A DNA stretch of 64,000 nucleotides from assembly GCA_017163975.1 (NCBI GenBank), contig JAFFSR010000369.1, positions 4,294,001 to 4,358,000 of the forward strand, given 5' to 3'. The notes beneath the pieces are model-generated. The model ran no database searches. It was not told the origin of the DNA and worked only from the letters and a program-made list of their open reading frames with translations. Source of the stretch: Anastatus disparis. Its lineage: Eukaryota; Arthropoda; Insecta; Hymenoptera; Eupelmidae. A program made the position numbers and the translations under genes. This document shows, piece after piece, positions 11,002 through 21,278 of this stretch (position 1 is the stretch's first letter; every line of letters starts with the position of its first letter).

Positions 11002-11410
11002 CTAGCGACATTCATGCGCGCGAAGCGCGCAACAAATTTATACTCAAGGGTCAACTATGGATATAATAACATCTATAAACATGATAAGTAATTTTAATAA
11101 ACGAAATTATTTTAGTAGCAATTTTATTGTTTTAAAAAAAATGATGAGTGGTCATCTATCAAAAATTAATTTTAAATAAAAACTAAAATTATGAACCTTA
11201 AAATCAAACAGTACGGAGTGCCTTTAATATGTCATCAAAAAATAAAAAAATTGAATTAAAAAAAATTTTTAATATAATTTTTTACATACATAATTTTCAA
11301 TATTTATATTAGTCCTTTGGCATGTAGGATATAAGATCAAACTCTAGACATCGCAGCGTACAACTGACCATGATCAAAAACTTCTCTTCATCAATCAATA
11401 ATTATATTAT
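11002..11410 (-). mobile_element. Helitron 3' terminus with helicase motif VI remnant
   Basis: On the minus strand a GCGCGCTTCGCGCGC hairpin (11015-11030) is followed ten bases later by CTAG and then T (CTAG at 11002-11005), the classic Helitron 3' end. Upstream on the same strand, at about 11330-11390, the translation reads EVFDHGQLYAAMSRV, the last conserved block of Helitron/PIF1-type helicases. The rest of the helicase lies at 14924-15490, beyond a 3.5-kb insertion. Confidence 0.8.
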
Positions 11411-12290
11411 TCTTGAGCAGCTGACAACAGCTAAAAATTTTTTTAACGAACTGAATAAACTAATTGCAGTATCTGTTTCAATTTTTCTTCATTTACAACA
11501 TATAAGTGATTTGAAACATAATAGAGACAAATCTGCGTTGGTTACACACTGTGAAAATTCTAGCCATAGCTTTGATACAAACATAGGAACCTCAAACATA
11601 TTAGACATTGAATGCAATTATCAAAAAAGATTGCTATCAGAAATGATACATATTAAAAAATATGAAAATTGCAATAATACACGACACTGAAAAATTAAAC
11701 AATGTATATAATAAATACATAGTTGAATTATTAAAAAGAAATTAATTTTTTTGATAAAACGGTTTCAAGAATAAATTATTTACAATGAAACGCAATAATT
11801 GTTAAATTAGATTAAATATAATTAAATCAAATTCATTCATGTAAGTCAAAATCTTGAATCAAATACCAAGTACATAAAGGAACACACTTGCTAGTCACTT
11901 TGTACAAACGTAACTCACCTAAATTACCTATGTTAAAGATTTGTATAACTTGCGAAAATTTTTATTATTAACAGAAATATCTATTATTAGATATTTTTAT
12001 AAAACATAAATAGTTTGACAGTTATGTAATACCACATGTTTAATACTTGTAAGTTTCATTTTTTATTTTTATTGTTACGCCTAAAATGTATTGTTTTAGG
12101 TGATGTTTTTTTAATGTATTGTTGATGAATTTAGAAATTTTTAATCATTAAGAAACTGTTATCAATTGTTATTAAATTTTATGTTTTAGCACCTGAAGAA
12201 GCCTCTACAAAATAGAGGAGAAAAGTCGTTTTTTCTCTTATAGAAATAAAGAAAAATTGAAACAGCTGTGGCGATTAGTTTATTCACAGT
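11411..12290 (+). pseudogene. Penelope-like retroelement 3' fragment with GIY-YIG endonuclease
   Basis: The plus strand encodes the second half of a GIY-YIG nuclease as found at the C terminus of Penelope-like elements: ALVTHCENSSHSFD, then ILDIECNYQKRLLSEMIHIKK with the Glu expected at the catalytic position, then after one stop EKLNNVYNKYIVELLKRN. Downstream, cacctgaagaagcctct and the complementary agagg form the short hairpin often seen in the 3' UTR of these elements. The reverse transcriptase is missing (5' truncation). It lies inside the minus-strand Helitron helicase. A 14-bp direct repeat, aataattatattat, at 11397-11410 and 14924-14937, bounds the complete inserted block. Confidence 0.75.
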
Positions 12291-12812
12291 TAGAAATATT
12301 AAAGACAAAGTCTGTTAGAACCAGTTAACAGACAAAAATGAGTGTTACCTTAACAGACAAAATGTCTTTAAAGGATTTAACAAACAAACGTCTGTTAAAA
12401 TTTTACTTATAAATTACAGACATTGTCTGTCAATGTACTAAAACTTTTTTTGGTCTTGTTTTCCGTACACATACATACACGTTTAATATATAGTTTCACT
12501 TTTTTAAATTCATGTTTAAATTAATAAATGTACAAGAACTCAAGAAATATTAGAAAGAACGTTTTTTTAAAAAAAAAAAAAATTTTGATATTTTTAGGTC
12601 ATTTTGAGTGAAAAAGGTTCTCATGAACATATTGCTAAAATGAACTGAATCGGCAGAAAAAAGTCGCAGTTTAAAAAAACGCGATTCTTCAAAACTATAG
12701 CTCAGCTTCTACTGATTTCATTTTAACTCACAATAGCTTAAATTGTTTGTTAAAATATAAACTTAAAGATTACAGTAGTTGGCGACCGTATTTATAGTGA
12801 GTACATCACCCA
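12291..12812. repeat. AACAGAC-rich segment and outer inverted arm
   Basis: 12300-12460 holds several copies of gtctgttaa / ttaacagac. 12556-12712 is the reverse complement of 14443-14595 (shared words gttctcatgaacatattgct and ctgaatcggcagaaaa), so an older palindrome surrounds the family A element. It is part of the block between the two 14-bp direct repeats. Confidence 0.6.
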
Positions 12813-12946
12813 TTAAGAGGCGGTCGGGACTATTTGCCGCATGGGGGCGCTGCGATCAGGTGAGAGAAAAATGTAAAATAATTTTCACTCAGTGATTTAT
12901 AATTTACTGAAACAATAATATACCCCTAATATTGTCAATAACTCTA

Positions 12947-14047
12947 CACGGAAAAAGGAAAATACCTGAAAAGAATGTACTAATTTGAGTCAGTACTAGA
13001 AAGAATATTACTAGTCGTTTTTTAATTGATACTCAGTATATATTTTAAAACGACCTATATAAGTACATTTTTTAACGCGACTCGTCCCAAGAATTGTGTG
13101 GTATAGTACCGAATTTTTCCGTACTACGGGACTACATTATCTTTTACTAACATAGTACCTATACAATATTTACTGCGGCGCTGTCGAATATGAAACTTCA
13201 ATACAGCTAATTTATCATAATGTAAAAACCATTAAATTGTATATAAATTTTTAGCAATCAATAAATATAATATCGATCATATAATATGTAAAAATTTCAA
13301 ATTACTAATTATTAATTTTAAACTTGAGTTGATTATTATAAACGGGAAAAAGCAGATGAATTTTTTTGCTACAATAAAGAAATTTGTAAGATTAAGCTTG
13401 AGTGCGGACAACTCATGAAATCCACCGAGATGCTATACATAAAAAGTTATATACAAACTTACGATGTATAGTATTTCGAGGTTAGGTTTGTCAAGCTTGA
13501 TCTAACTTTCAATCTAAGTTTATAAAAGAAATAAATTCAAATGACTTTTTATTTTAACAAAAATGATTGTACTAACATAGCTATAGTGCGGATAAGTTAG
13601 AATATTTGTTTGATTAATGAATTTAAAAAGATGTCAACAAAATAAAAAAAGCAAAAATCGATTCTAACAGCTCTGACATCCTGTTAAGTTGAAAATTAAT
13701 TATTAGTAATTTAAAAGGGTTGTATATTATAAAAATGATTTTAGAATCATCAATTTTTAATTCTAGTATGGGAAAATCAGTTCTATATATAGCAATTATA
13801 TTCTCTGCAAAATTTTACCCCTGGATCGGATAGGTGAAATATCAGTCCTAGTACCGAAAAAATAGGTACTACGTAGCGGAAATTCATGCACTCAGTTCGT
13901 AATATAGTTATGCCAGCATTAGTAGTTAAAATTTGAAGTATAGTATTGATTAAAATTATACTATTACATTTTTTTTCAATACTTTATCACAGAAATAATA
14001 CATACTACGTGTAGTATTGATTTTAATGGTATTTACCTTTTTCCGTG
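12947..14047. mobile_element. TA-target (Tc1/mariner-type) MITE, family M, copy 2
   Basis: The 1101-bp element starts CACGGAAAAAGGAAAATACC and ends GGTATTTACCTTTTTCCGTG, terminal inverted repeats of about 20 bp, flanked by TA on each side. The family A copy at 49541-50067 shows the matching empty site (aactcTAgatata at about 49670), so both the boundaries and the TA duplication are read directly. The interior is non-coding and carries a further insertion at about 13340-13690. Confidence 0.92.
13340..13690. repeat. Interspersed repeat J, copy 1, nested in family M
   Basis: About 350 bp is absent from family M copy 1 but matches 43925-44275: shared words are agtgcggacaac, acataaaaagttata, tttgaggttaggttt-like and agtgcggataagt. 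It is the third level of nesting (J inside M inside A). The termini are not clear enough to assign a class. Confidence 0.7.
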
Positions 14048-14442
14048 TAGCCATATATATGTAGAATAATTATTGATGCTAATCTTGTTTGAAAAGTCTA
14101 AAATATTGTTGTAAAGCGAAAAATGCAGCGCGAGATAGAGCCGGCGTGAGCATTTATATTCATCATTCTTTGGTATTACTTTCTCTGTCGCACTAAAGAA
14201 AAATACACATGTTTACATCGACTCTATTATGCGCAGAATTTTTCGCTTTACAAAAATATTTTAGACTTTTCAAACAAGATTAGCATCAATAATTATTCTA
14301 CATATATATGGCAAGAGTTATTGACAACATTAGAGGTATATTATTGTCTTAATAAATTGTAAATCCGTGTATAAAAAATATTTTATATTCTTCTTTTACT
14401 GGCAGCGCCACCAAGCGGCGAATGGTTCCAAACGCTTCTCAA

Positions 14443-14923
14443 TCGCTCAAAAAAGTACCGTTTCTTGAAAAATCGCGTTTTTTTAAACTTTGCGATTTGT
14501 TTTCTGCCGATTCAGTGCATTTTAGCAATATGTTCATGAGAACCTTTTTTACTCAAAATGAACTAAAAAATATGATAAAATTTTTTTTTTTTAAGCGCAT
14601 TTTTATAATTTGTTTATAAAAATTGTTAATAATTATTAAATGCGCCATTTTCAGACTTTCTACCCGAAAAAATTCGGATTCAGCTGGTCAAAATATATAA
14701 AAAAACCTGAGTAGAATTGAGGACCTCGATTGACCAAGACTTATGTAGTTTGCCCCTGGACTATCTGTTCTAGTCGTTTGTTACGGGCATTTTCAGAATC
14801 AACTGACATAAAGTCTGTTAAATAGTCACATCCTTGTTTGTTACTTCAAAAGACAATTTATTAACAGAAAAAAAAGTTAGCAGACTACACGATTGTTTTT
14901 AACCGTGTTCAGTTCCTTAAAAG
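14443..14923. repeat. Right flank of nested block, duplicated at 50068-50553
   Basis: The sequence continues from the family A end with caaaaaagtaccgttt, ctgccgattcagtgc and accaagacttatgtag, and is nearly identical at 50068-50553. The first ~150 bp is an inverted copy of 12556-12712. A short T/F-rich open frame at 14422-14619 is not conserved as protein and is not called. Confidence 0.75.
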
Positions 14924-15508
14924 AATAATTATATTATCAAACGTTTGTCCATGAAATTCATTAATCGTCATAGCAAAAGATAATTCACATGGAAATTACG
15001 TTCTTTCAAATGTAAAAGAAATATTCATTTTCACAATATAATCTACTACGGTTTAGGAAAATATTATCTTATACCACCCGTCAAAATTTTACATTTTAAT
15101 AAATGATTAGAAAATTCTAAAATTAGCAATCTCGCACTATTGCATGAACCTTTATTAATACTTATATTTCTTATAAGCATTACAATAAATTTTTCTCTCA
15201 AATGTAATTTACTGGGAGGATTAAAAGAATTTAAATATTCTAGAAGAAACATTTTATCTGATTCATTAATGATTTTGATCATTATCAATTTCCGAGTTTT
15301 AAAATAATGTATGAAAATTCTATAAATTTTGCAATAAAAGATCAAAAAGTTTTTCACAAAAAAAACATTTTATTTTTTACTTTTGCATTAAATTTTGTTT
15401 CAACTCATTCATATAAAATTGTTTTCACAAATTATTATATGTGTTGCATCTTTAGTTTGGATAGCATTAAATTAAATATTACAGTAAATTAAATTTTTAA
15501 ATACTATT
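14924..15508 (-). pseudogene. Helitron helicase C-terminal fragment
   Basis: On the minus strand 15357-15064 is open and reads SDKMFLLEYLNSFNPPSKLH then LREKFIVMLIRNISINKGSC, the PIF1/Helitron pattern (PPHxLxLKxxxxVMLLRNLxxxxGLCNGxRL). It continues, after frame breaks, with FPCELSFAMTINEFHGQTFD, equal to the [15 protein letters not shown] block (motif V) with KSQ changed to EFH. The following motif VI lies at 11330-11390, displaced by the insertion. A duplicate copy is at 50554-51118. Confidence 0.85.
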
Positions 15509-15525
15509 ATTGGTAATAAGAGTTT

Positions 15526-15896
15526 GAGAGCGTGGTGGCGTAATGGATAGAGCTCTTGCCTTCAACGCGGAGGGCATGGGTTCGAATCCTGGCCAAGTAC
15601 TTCTAACTTTTTTTCGAAAGAAAATTAGTGTATGTGCCATTTATGTCGCGACTCTTTAAAAAATCCGAACTCATTGGGTATCGGTTGATTGTTGGTTACA
15701 AAAGTGGCTGACCATCCATCGGTAGTCAAAATTTTCGGTATGGTGGGTCTGACAGTCCTAGCCTGGTGTAATGTGTTAAACAGATACCGGGCGGGGGACT
15801 CCCTCGACTTCACCATATAAAAAAGGTTAATCATATAGAGGACAATATCCTTTATATATTAATCTTTTTCTTTTAATAAAAAAAAAAAAAAAAAAA
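15526..15896 (+). mobile_element. tRNA-derived SINE with 17-bp target duplication
   Basis: The head contains an A-box-like GTGGCGTAATGGATAGAGC and a B box GGTTCGAATCC, as in an RNA polymerase III promoter; the head most resembles a tRNA-Arg. A unique body of about 270 bp follows, ending in an A-run of about 20. The element is bracketed by identical 17-bp copies of attggtaataagagttt (15509-15525 and 15897-15913), showing target-primed insertion by a LINE machinery. Not a functional tRNA gene: the anticodon arm does not pair well. Confidence 0.85.
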
Positions 15897-15945
15897 ATTG
15901 GTAATAAGAGTTTAAAAATCCCTCATTATTTAAAATTACAAAAGC

Positions 15946-16723
15946 ATCCCATATGGAAATAATTTCTGTGAATAACTATTAATAACTGTGTAAAAATGTG
16001 AAAAAATGTGAATAACTGTTAATAACTATAATAAACTACCGCAATTGAGACATTAATAACAGTAAATAACAGTTGATAACAGTTAATAATTGTGACGAAT
16101 AGATAATAATAATGATTAACTGTAAATAATAATGATTAACTGTAAATAATAATAATTTACTGTTATTTATAGTTATTTACAAATATTTGTAATTTTTCAC
16201 ATTTATTCACATTTATTCACATTTATTAACAGTTATTAACACTTTTTCACACTTTCAAAAATTTTCACACGTATAATCGTTTTTTTTATATATAGGCGAA
16301 AAATTTTGTAAATGTGAAAAACTGTTAATAACTGTTAATAAATGTGAAAAACTGTAAATATCTGTAAGAAAGTGTTAATAACTATAATTCACTGTAACTA
16401 ATTGCAAATAAATATAAATAATTATAAATAAGTATAAATAATAATAAGTTATTCACCAATTTTAAAATTTTGGAAAATGTGAGTAACTGTTAATAAATGT
16501 GTATAAACGTGAATAAATATGAATAACTATAAATAATTATTAATAATCATGACATTCAGTTAATAATTGTTATTTAGCGTTCATAACTATTATTAACTAT
16601 TATTAATTGTTATTAACTGTTTTTCACTGTTATTAATTCTTGTTGATGTCTCAATTGCGGTAGTTTATTACAATTATTAACAGTTATACACAATTTCTCA
16701 CAAAAATTATTTTTATATGGGAT
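15946..16723. repeat. Palindromic element made of TGTTAATAAC-type repeats
   Basis: The ends mirror each other (atcccatatggaaataatt and aattatttttatatgggat), followed inward by cacaatttctca-like text and by an exact unit aataaactaccgcaattgag whose complement is at 16652-16672. The interior is dozens of ~10-bp words (aataactgt, taataaatgtg, gtgaaaaactg) in forward sense, passing to their complements. An overall foldback of about 780 bp with a minisatellite interior. Confidence 0.75.
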
Positions 16724-16844
16724 CTTTATCATCTTTATATATTTAATGACTATTAAATAAATGACTTTACTTAGCTACTTCATAACCGCATTATGGGTAA
16801 TAATAAATATATCTATTACATTTATTTGAACTTAAGCATTTACA

Positions 16845-17062
16845 AAAACGCTGCCAAGTGCTTTGGTGTAATGCTTTCTCATAGAGCTCATTGTGTTAGA
16901 GTATTTTGATTTCATTTTGCTTTCTCATAGAAAAATTATTGTATCGGTGAAAAAATTTTTTTCTATTTTTTCGTTAATTTGTATATATTTAGACTCAGGG
17001 AGTCGAAAAAAGTGGTTTCAAATTAAAATTTTTTCAAAAGTTTCAAAATACTCTAAAATTAA
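16845..17062. repeat. Family D fragment (two ends joined)
   Basis: aacgctgccaagtgctttgg and tgctttctcatagagctcat match the left end of family D at 45911. From 16917 the sequence is the complement of the family D right end (gactcagggagtcgaaaaaag, gtggtttc). The long interior is missing, so this is a rearranged solo copy. Confidence 0.65.
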
Positions 17063-17735
17063 AACTGCGTTAAGAAAATTAGTTTAAAAAAATTTTTTTT
17101 TTGGTCCTTAATAATAACGGGCTTTTCACATAATAAACCTAATTCGTACTAAAAAATATATCTTAAAAGTCAGCTAATACGTAATATCATTTCAATAAAT
17201 AATTATTTATACAATAGGATAGAAACGTTACATAATAAAAAAAATTTTTTTTAAATTGTTTTTTTTTTTAATGTTTTAATTATTTAAATTTTTCATGAAT
17301 GTTTTACACTTATATGGATTCTACTATAATTTTGAATATCTCTATAAAATTTCAAGGAAATCCAATGAAAACTCATGAAGATACCTTGCAGTAAAGGGTT
17401 TTTTGTTCCAGACTTTCAACGAGCACCACCACTTCAATTCTCAAGATATAGAAAATGTTTTAAATCTTAACATGTTTGAAATAAAATGTATTTTTATATG
17501 AAATTAGTTATTTTTAAACATCAGCAATTTATATCAATATATCTCAGCAATATATTTCAGCTTCTAATAGTATCTGGCCTCCTTAATATATATGTAAGCT
17601 AAAAAGAAGTTTTATTAGTTAATATTATAATAACAAAAATTATCAATTACATTTAAATCTGATTTTTTTTCAGGCTGAAACTCAGGTCTGATAGCTCTAG
17701 TAACTACAGTTGAGTAGAAAGTGCATAGGCGCCCA
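17063..17735. other. No gene; inverted match to 10.6 kb
   Basis: AT-rich. The only structure seen is 17640-17705, which matches 10596-10650 in reverse complement (aactcaggtctgata). Confidence 0.45.
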
Positions 17736-17749
17736 AGTTATTTCAGCTT

Positions 17750-18246
17750 ATGTCTGTATATTATAAAATAACCCACATGTATAAGTAAACTAATCAGTTA
17801 AATATATTATATTAAATATTAATTCATTGTATATTATAAAACAGCACACCTATATTAGTAAATATTTAAATTTTTATTGAAAATATAGTCATATTGCTTA
17901 TTTGTCAACTGTAATACAAATTTTATATACAAACCTATAAAAAAGATGCTTACTTTAGTTATAATTTTATCAGTATGTTAATTATTTTCAAGCTTTATTC
18001 ATTAAAACATAAATTGTTTTTCCATTTTTTAATTTCATGTATTAATATTTAGCTAAATAGTAATGTATATAATAAAATAACTCACTCGTACAAGCAAACT
18101 ATTCAGTTGAATACATTATATTAAATATTAATTCTTTATATATATTATAAAATAGCACACTTATATAAGTGAATTATTCAAATTTTCATTAAAAATAGAC
18201 ATATAGCTTGTTCGTCAACTGTAATACAAATTTTATATGTTAATCT
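17750..18246. repeat. Two ~185-bp direct repeats, ~309 bp apart
   Basis: 17750-17935 and 18060-18246 share, in order, tataaaataac, cagttaaatatattatatt-like text, ttgtcaactgtaatacaaat and tttatat. Between them is unrelated AT-rich sequence, giving a unit near 309 bp. Probably a partial tandem duplication. Confidence 0.65.
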
Positions 18247-19030
18247 ATAACGCGCCTATTCTATATCGACCAATCAGGATTCGATCTTTAGATGCTTCAA
18301 CATGGCGGCTCATCATTTTTTTAAGAAGGGAACATTCAGTTTTTGAACCCTCATTTTCATTCACGAAGGAAAAAACATTTTCATTGTACTAATTTTGCGC
18401 AATGTTGATAAAAATTGAATCAAAGATTATAAATCTGTAAGTTTTGCCTTTTATATTCCAACATTATCGATTTTTGTTAACTTGTTTGTAACTTTCATAA
18501 GATTTTTTCGGGAAATTTGAAATAATGGAAATGTTGCATAATTCAAGTTAGGCCCTTCTTGTATGTTCTGTATCATTTAAACATATAAAGACACGTTTTT
18601 ATTCTTCTATATTTTATAAACATATAAAGAATATCTCCTAGATACATTTTCAATCATAATTTCAAATAGAGCCAAACTCAAGTTAGATCTATATTCCACG
18701 CGATCCCTCAATTGATAAAACTTTTTTTTATCTTAAATATATATTGAATATAAGACTTTAATCCATGAATAATTTCAAAAGACCTCACCCGATAATTAAA
18801 ATCCTTTTCTTTTGTCAATTAACTTTGTCTATTTTTTTACTTTCTGTAGAATTTCTCAGCCAATTTTCAAATAATTGACTTTAAAATTTGCAGAATCTTC
18901 ACAAGTTTATTGTTTCATTTAAAAAAAATGAATTAAAAAAGTTTGGTTTGGAAAAAGTTGAAAATATTTGAAAAAATAGGTATTTTTGATTATTTTATGT
19001 AAGTAATTTTGTTCAACATTCACTTAAGCA
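18247..19030. other. No supported gene
   Basis: Includes a slightly more complex stretch at 18250-18330 (tatcgaccaatcaggattc, catggcggctc), without a usable frame, and a TTAA-type inverted end near 18695-18720 (ccacgcgatccctcaatt) matching 10672-10690. Confidence 0.4.
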
Positions 19031-19039
19031 TGTCTTATC

Positions 19040-19205
19040 AAAATTTCAGGTTATTAAACTTGTGAATAGATTGCGACGTTTTAGATTCATTATTAAAGGT
19101 AGGACAAAATTTGGCGATATGTCCTGACTCTTTGCAGAAATGACACTTAATATTATATGTTTCCAAGAATATCGAATGATTAATATTTTGAAAGTTCGTA
19201 ATAAC
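19040..19205 (-). pseudogene. CCHC zinc-knuckle fragment (gag-like)
   Basis: The minus strand is open for about 55 codons and reads NHSIFLETYNIKCHFCKESG then HIAKFCPTFNNESK. CHFCKESGHIAKFC fits C-x2-C-x4-H-x4-C exactly (19145 to 19104). Such zinc knuckles bind single-stranded nucleic acid and are typical of LTR-retrotransposon gag, LINE ORF1 and CNBP-like proteins. With only this domain left and no neighbouring polyprotein, a retrotransposon remnant is most likely; a host exon cannot be excluded. Confidence 0.6.
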
Positions 19206-19619
19206 TTAGAACTTGAGAATAAAATAGCACTAAGTTCGAAGTTGGCTTCTGCCTCCTTTCCCGATGCTCGACAGATTGGGGGAACCTTGATGAACTCTCT
19301 TTTCTAACTTCAACTCTTCGTGCGATTTTAATCCTAAGCTTCGGAGTTCTCAGCTACTACATTAACAGTTAAAATAGACATAATATTGTACATTTTTTTC
19401 TGCTACACTCGCAGCTCTTAACCTCAAATGTCGTAGTTATTTAGTTGTATAATTTTGATGTCAAATAAACTATGAATTTCAAGGTTCATGAATCAGAAAT
19501 ATCGAAGTGCAAAACTACGATATCTTCGTAGTTAGAGCTTTGTTTTTCATCAAAGTTCTATCTACACGAAGTGGCATTGTTTTTCAGATATATTAAAAAT
19601 AACTCAATCGAAATAGCAT
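19206..19619. other. No feature seen
   Basis: AT-rich DNA with a moderately GC-richer part (19235-19345) but no recognisable gene. Confidence 0.4.
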
Positions 19620-20181
19620 CCCTACTGAAAAAAATCTTGTGGTAACCACATGACATACTATATGGTTTTCACATGGTTACCACATGATTACCACATGTTT
19701 ACCACATGGTTACCACATATTATTTTGACGGGGTGATCATGTGGTAACCATGTGGTAACCATGTGGTGACCATGTGAAAACTCATGTGAGTAAGAAAAAA
19801 TAGTTAAAAAAATATGCAAAATTTATTATTTCACGTAATAAATACTCACCTGCTGTCGAAATCAGCAAACTAAAGAAAATTATTATGAAAATATAAATAT
19901 TATTGATTATTTTCATAAAAATTTTCTTTAGTTTGCTGATTTGACAGCAGGTGAGTATTTATTACATAAAATAATAAATTTTGCATATTTTTTTTAACTA
20001 TTTTTTTCTTACTCACATGGTTTTCACATGGTCACCACATGGTTACCACATGGTTACCACATGATCACCCCGTCAAAATAATATGTGGTAACCATGTGGT
20101 AAACATGTGGTAATCATGTGGTAACCATGTGAAAACCATATAGTATGTCATGTGGTTACCACAAGATTTTTTTCAGTAGGG
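19620..20181. mobile_element. 562-bp near-perfect palindrome of CATGTGGTAACC repeats
   Basis: The ends are CCCTACTGAAAAAAATC and its complement ending CAGTAGGG, with AT on both outer sides. Each arm has about ten 11-12 bp units of acatggttaccacatg type, then acggggtgatc, a caggtgagtatttatta block, and a centre near 19900 (attattgattat). The arms are nearly identical, implying recent origin or gene conversion. No coding potential. Confidence 0.85.
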
Positions 20182-20197
20182 ATGAGATTATTTTATT

Positions 20198-20363
20198 TTA
20201 AGGGCAGGTTCTCATCAAGCTCAACCAAAAATTTTTTTCGATCCCAGATCCATTCGTAAATGTATTTAAAATTTTAATGCATTCCATTACGTATAGTAGG
20301 AGAAAATTAAATAGCGGATTTTTATTCTCGGTTAGTATCGAATCTGCGTTGGTCTGCTCTTAA
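20198..20363. mobile_element. Short TTAA MITE related to family G
   Basis: 166 bp starting TTAAGGGCAGG and ending CTGCTCTTAA. Its right two thirds (aatgcattccattacgta, tagtaggagaaaatt, cggatttttattctcggt) is the reverse complement of the left part of family G (27348 onward), so it is a shortened family member. Confidence 0.75.
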
Positions 20364-20774
20364 GTGTTACGTGCGCGTGAAAATAAATAAAGTCGTATAA
20401 AATATTAGTCGCGAACAAACAAAAATTGTAATGTAACCTCAAAAAGTGTAATGAAGTGAATTTTGCTGCCATGTTTGGTCCGATGTATAAACACTGAAAA
20501 AATAGTTCTATGTGTTTCTTATTTGTTGGAAAAATAAATTTAGCGAACGAAGAAAGCGTGGTAAAAAATACGGATGAAGTGTATAAGAATGAATGCGAGC
20601 AAGATGTCGGTAATACAGTGAGCTTTAATATAATAAACTATTATTTGGTGAATAGAGTAGAATACGATGAATCGCATGTAGGTAATGTAGATATCAACGC
20701 ACACATCGAAGCTATTGTGGAGAAATATATATTAAGCTACAAAATTCACTTCATAGGACCAAGCTCGGAATAGA
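20364..20774. other. Short open frame without homology
   Basis: An 87-codon open frame (20510-20773) encodes an acidic peptide beginning MCFLFVGKINLANEESVVKN and containing YLVNRVEYDESHVGNVDINA. I recognise no domain. It ends exactly where the inverted array starts and has few low-complexity residues, so it could be part of a lost exon or transposon gene. Left unassigned. Confidence 0.2.
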
Positions 20775-21278
20775 ACCATAATTTGTCGCTAATTTGTCGC
20801 TAATTTCTTACTCTATCCCGTATTTTGTCACTTCAGCCGTTTCCGAAAAACAATGGCTATTTTAGCTTAATATTAAGCAACAGAATCCACTACAGTAACA
20901 CACAAACGGCTAGAGCTAGCAACTCCATTCTAGTCGCATAGTTTGTCGCTTTTTGTTGCTCTAAGATAGAATAGTTCGTAAGTCCCAAAACCTGACCAAG
21001 ACCCAGATATGGCCATATGGCCTGAGTGAAAATGGCAACTATTTTTCTTAATGTATCTAATAAGTCATGCGATGTTTAATAATTTGTTGCTTATTTGTCG
21101 CTAACATTTAATCCTACACTGGATTTTGTCCCTCCAGCCGTTTCCCAAAAGCAATGGCTCTTGATGTATCTAATAAATTGTGCGATGTTTCTAATACTAC
21201 AGTAGCTGTAGAAAATTTGTCACCCCCAAAAATCTGTACTCCAAGTACATAGAAAATGTTTTTATGTTAATTGTTTCA

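Larger units (their letters stand above)
12813..14442. mobile_element. Palindromic MITE, family A, copy 1 (interrupted)
   Basis: The left end is TTAAGAGGCGGTCGGGAC; the right end mirrors it (gttccaaacgcttctcaa, decayed). Inner arms repeat ttgtttgaaaagtctaaaata in inverted order around 14110 and 14250. Without the 1.1-kb family M insertion at 12947-14047 the element is about 527 bp, the size of the copy at 49541-50067. Palindromic, no coding content. Confidence 0.85.

Noticed and set aside
15541..15600. Possible functional tRNA gene
   Set aside because: A and B boxes are present but the anticodon arm and acceptor stem do not pair properly, and it continues into a SINE body with poly-A and target duplications.
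15926..16730. CRISPR-like array of short repeats
   Set aside because: The ~10-bp words are not separated by unique spacers of constant length, switch strand sense, and the genome is eukaryotic.
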